Assembly: GCA_024349245.1 (NCBI GenBank)
Contig: JALDNG010000041.1
Location: 7,213,501 to 7,277,500 of the forward strand
DNA from: Neodontobutis hainanensis
Taxonomy: Eukaryota; Chordata; Actinopteri; Gobiiformes; Odontobutidae
DNA length: 64,000 nucleotides
Direction: 5' to 3'
Every line of letters starts with the position of its first letter. The first letter of the stretch is position 1. Made by a program: the position numbers and the translations under genes. The notes under the pieces are model-generated. The model saw nothing but the letters and a program-made list of their open reading frames with translations, did no database searches and was not told the origin of the DNA. This document shows, piece by piece, positions 61,403 to 64,000 of the stretch.

Positions 61403-64000
61403 TTAAACCACAAAATAAACCAACTTTGGAGTAGGATTTCTTGTGCTGAGAGTCTCTGGTCTAATTTAACCTTTAGTGAAAAGTATTAGTTGTAGACATT
61501 GATTAAACTCTTTAAACAGACTTTTATAATCTGCGGTAAGTTATTTAGTGTGTTCTGTTAGATTTTGTGTCTCATAATGTCAAAGCGTCTAGTACAACAG
61601 ACAACAATAGTTTCTTTTTGAGGCTTGGGCTTTCATCTCGCAAATTTGGCTATTGAACTTCAAAAATACTCACAAGCTTCAAGAGAGCTGGCTTCATCGG
61701 AGCAATAAAGAGTCAGTTCTTAGAAATACAAATGTATTGAGCTTGGTAAATGTGACGGTTCACAAACAAACTTTGTTTTTAGGCCGGAAGAAAAACAAAG
61801 CATAACCTGCATAAACAAATGCAACTGCTGAGAGTTTTAAGTTCAAAATGGTTAGAATGTCAAAGAGAACTTGCGCTAAAGACACGTAAGGAGCATTGGG
61901 ACAAAGTGCCAGATTTTCATTGCTCGGCAATGACCCTAATTCGTAGAAACTGCTGCATGCATCACTTCAGCGAAGCACCTCATCAACGTGAGTGCCGTGT
62001 CCCTTTGTAGTGAAGGAGAGTGCTTAGGAAACACTTACAGCTCAGACCACTGCTTTTTGAAACTTGTCAGTTTCCAAGAATGCACAAGTGTCATTTCAGA
62101 GTGACACCCCTCCCCCCCTCGAAGACATCCAGCGTTGTCTCATGTCAGTGGCGGCTGAAACGGGATCTCTGCTGTGTCTTGTGTCTGCCATGTTAAGCCC
62201 TTATCCCTTTGACTTTTACCTTCATGTTTTGCTCCCCTTCACCTTGCATTTCATTACTCCACTTCTTTTATTACATTCTAGAGTTAATAAAGTTATACAT
62301 TCAAGACTTGACTTCCAGCTGAATGTAATGTATGTACAGTATATAACATTTAGATGTGTCTATGGAGGTTCTGTCATCCAGGACATTTTTAAGCTAAGTT
62401 TTTCAAAGAAGGCCTTTGAAGTGACCTTCAAACCCACATCTCTTTAGTCATCTTCACTGATATAAAGAGACTGATCAACTTTGATTCACACTCACATTGA
62501 TGGTAATTAAAAACATTGCAAATAATAAAAGTGTATAGTATGGTAGCAATTGTGTGGTTTTATTGTCATTGAAGTACAGTCACTACATTGGGATATTTTT
62601 GCATTCATATTTGTAACTAAGTTGCAAACAAAGTAAAAATAACAAAATAACAAAAAAATAAATAAACACGTTTTATAGTAAAGACAAATTGTGCATAAAA
62701 ATAATAAATAATATAAACAAACAATGAACAAAACAATGCTTTTACATTCAAAATGTAACCATAACCTTCCTACATCAGTGTTTTTGTCTGCATTTAACAA
62801 CCTTATTAAATGTATTAAACGTTTATTTGAAAGTCTCGGAGACTGTGTCCCATCCTCTGCAGCAACATATCTCTTGTTAATTGCAAAAAAGAAAATCACG
62901 ACATGCAAAAAAGAAGAATAAACACAGGACTTAATGCAGGTAATAGGAATGTTACGTTTCTACTGAATATATTATAAAGAAAATTTAGAAAATTTTCCAA
63001 ACTCCTAAACATTTATACAACCATTTCCCTCCCTATTTTACTCCGTAAATTTTCTAAATGTCTTTGCCCTCTTGGCCCAGCCTCTCTTCAAAGGTAAGAG
63101 GCCGACAGTAGGAGAACCACACGACGATCAGACATGTCAGCACCTCCCTCCTCCGCGCACACACGTCAGCACTTCAAATGCACAAACATGCACACAAGCA
63201 CATGTCAGCACCTCGGACTGCACACACCGACAGGTCCACTTGTCATTAGGCCGGTCCACATGGCTCTCATATAAAAGACCGACTGGCAGGAAGGACAAAC
63301 GGGGGAAGGGCGGGAGAAGAAAGTGCAGGAAAAAAAGATGGATGAGGTGAATGAAGTAGGCTGGAATTGAGGAGAGGACTATCAAAGGTGTGCTGGAGAA
63401 CGGCAGATACATTTTGGGGTGTGCAAAGGATGTGAACAGGGAACCTTGACTAGTCCCCCCCTGGAGAGTTGTTTCTGTCATCAATGAGGCGAGCCGCTAT
63501 GTGGGTGTGTTTGCTAAATGACTTCCTCCTGTTTAGCTCAGTGGCTGCTTTTATTGGCATGGCTCCAACACCTTTTAACGTACAGACTACCTGGACCTGC
63601 TCTCTTTCACAGCCCCCGGCCTAAATGCCATCTTACCTTTACTCTGTTCACTCCTAACTAAAAATCAGATCTGATATGCCCAGTTCTTTCATCTCAAATT
63701 CCATTTTCTCTGATAATTGACTTTTTCCAAATAAAACCATTTCCTCCAAATTTATAATTTCCATTTCTGTACATATGCAGTATTTTGTTATGGATTAGGG
63801 CAAGTTAGCAATAAAAGACAACACAAAGGTGATGTGTAGATAACAATGGCCTCTGAAGATGCTTTTGTTAAGATTTGATAAAGCTTTTACCAGCTAACTA
63901 GCAAATGAGTGTAAGGCTTTAAAGCAGAAAGCCATGTTGCTAGTTGTTGGTATTCACTGTATAAAGTATTTATGTCAAGAACAACAAGCAACATGTTTTT
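61403..64000. other. Non-coding DNA after the LINE
   Basis: A 127-codon frame at 62064-62447 has no recognisable character. A minus-strand frame at 62507-62908 is Leu/Phe/Tyr-rich because of AT-rich DNA. A purine-rich tract lies at about 63270-63370. Confidence 0.5.
63131..63240 (+). repeat. Degenerate tandem repeat with GTCAGCAC core
   Basis: The core occurs at 63136, 63165 and 63204, each preceded by CACATG or CACACG. The spacing of 29 and 39 bases and the CA-rich linkers suggest a decayed minisatellite. Confidence 0.45.

Noticed and set aside
62064..62447. 127-codon plus-strand open frame
   Set aside because: Composition follows AT-rich DNA after the first 45 codons; no motif or splice context.
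63131..63240. Repeated GTCAGCAC cores considered as a CRISPR-like array
   Set aside because: Irregular spacing, degenerate units and eukaryotic context; better explained as a decayed minisatellite.
1..64000. LTR retrotransposons or endogenous viral genes
   Set aside because: No paired long terminal repeats and no gag, protease, integrase or envelope motifs seen in any frame.

Overview
The window reads as vertebrate, most probably ray-finned (teleost) fish, nuclear DNA. It is AT-rich, has almost no long open frames, carries long (AT)n and (TG)n microsatellites, and is sprinkled with old mobile elements of families typical of teleosts: an L2-type LINE, a Tc1/mariner element with long inverted repeats, two hAT-like elements, and several tRNA-like SINE tails. 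There are no operons, ribosome binding sites, CRISPR arrays or other prokaryotic features. The layout suits a large intron or gene-poor intergenic region.

Protein-coding content is sparse and I recognise no gene by name. The best candidate is an 82-base exon on the minus strand at 20869-20950. It sits between a good acceptor and a good donor and encodes a start methionine plus a signal-peptide-like hydrophobic segment. A second minus-strand candidate at 10905-11192 runs open from an acceptor to a stop for 95 codons and looks like a terminal exon. On the plus strand, 27829-27985 and 28047-28164 are two phase-compatible open segments separated by a 61-base GT-AG intron, with further exon-like open stretches after them. 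All are predictions from splice signals and reading frame alone.

Mobile elements by position: tRNA-like repeat tails at about 1905-1970, 12095-12170, 36960-37075 and 44395-44475; a 1064-base Tc1-like element at 13950-15013 with TA target duplications and a decayed, internally deleted transposase; a hAT/Charlie-like non-autonomous element at about 16369-16932; a 344-base hAT-type MITE at 50076-50419 with a perfect 8-base target duplication; and a 5'-truncated, mutated L2-clade LINE at about 60025-61402 that still shows reverse transcriptase motifs and a repeated 3' tail. Several short pieces resemble repeats that I remember from fish genomes but could not search.

The rest is non-coding. A few stretches (about 9560-9740, 15390-15800, 25560-25980, 35740-36010, 37740-38020, 46640-46930, 57400-57800, 59030-59210) have the even, motif-rich texture of conserved non-coding enhancers, with homeodomain- and octamer-like sites. 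A GC-richer stretch at 49300-49830 with two inverted CCAAT boxes looks like a promoter or first exon. I found no clear previously undescribed system. The most useful follow-ups are the candidate exons, the 28 kb spliced frame, and the paired-hairpin structures at 18531-18596 and 39645-39711.
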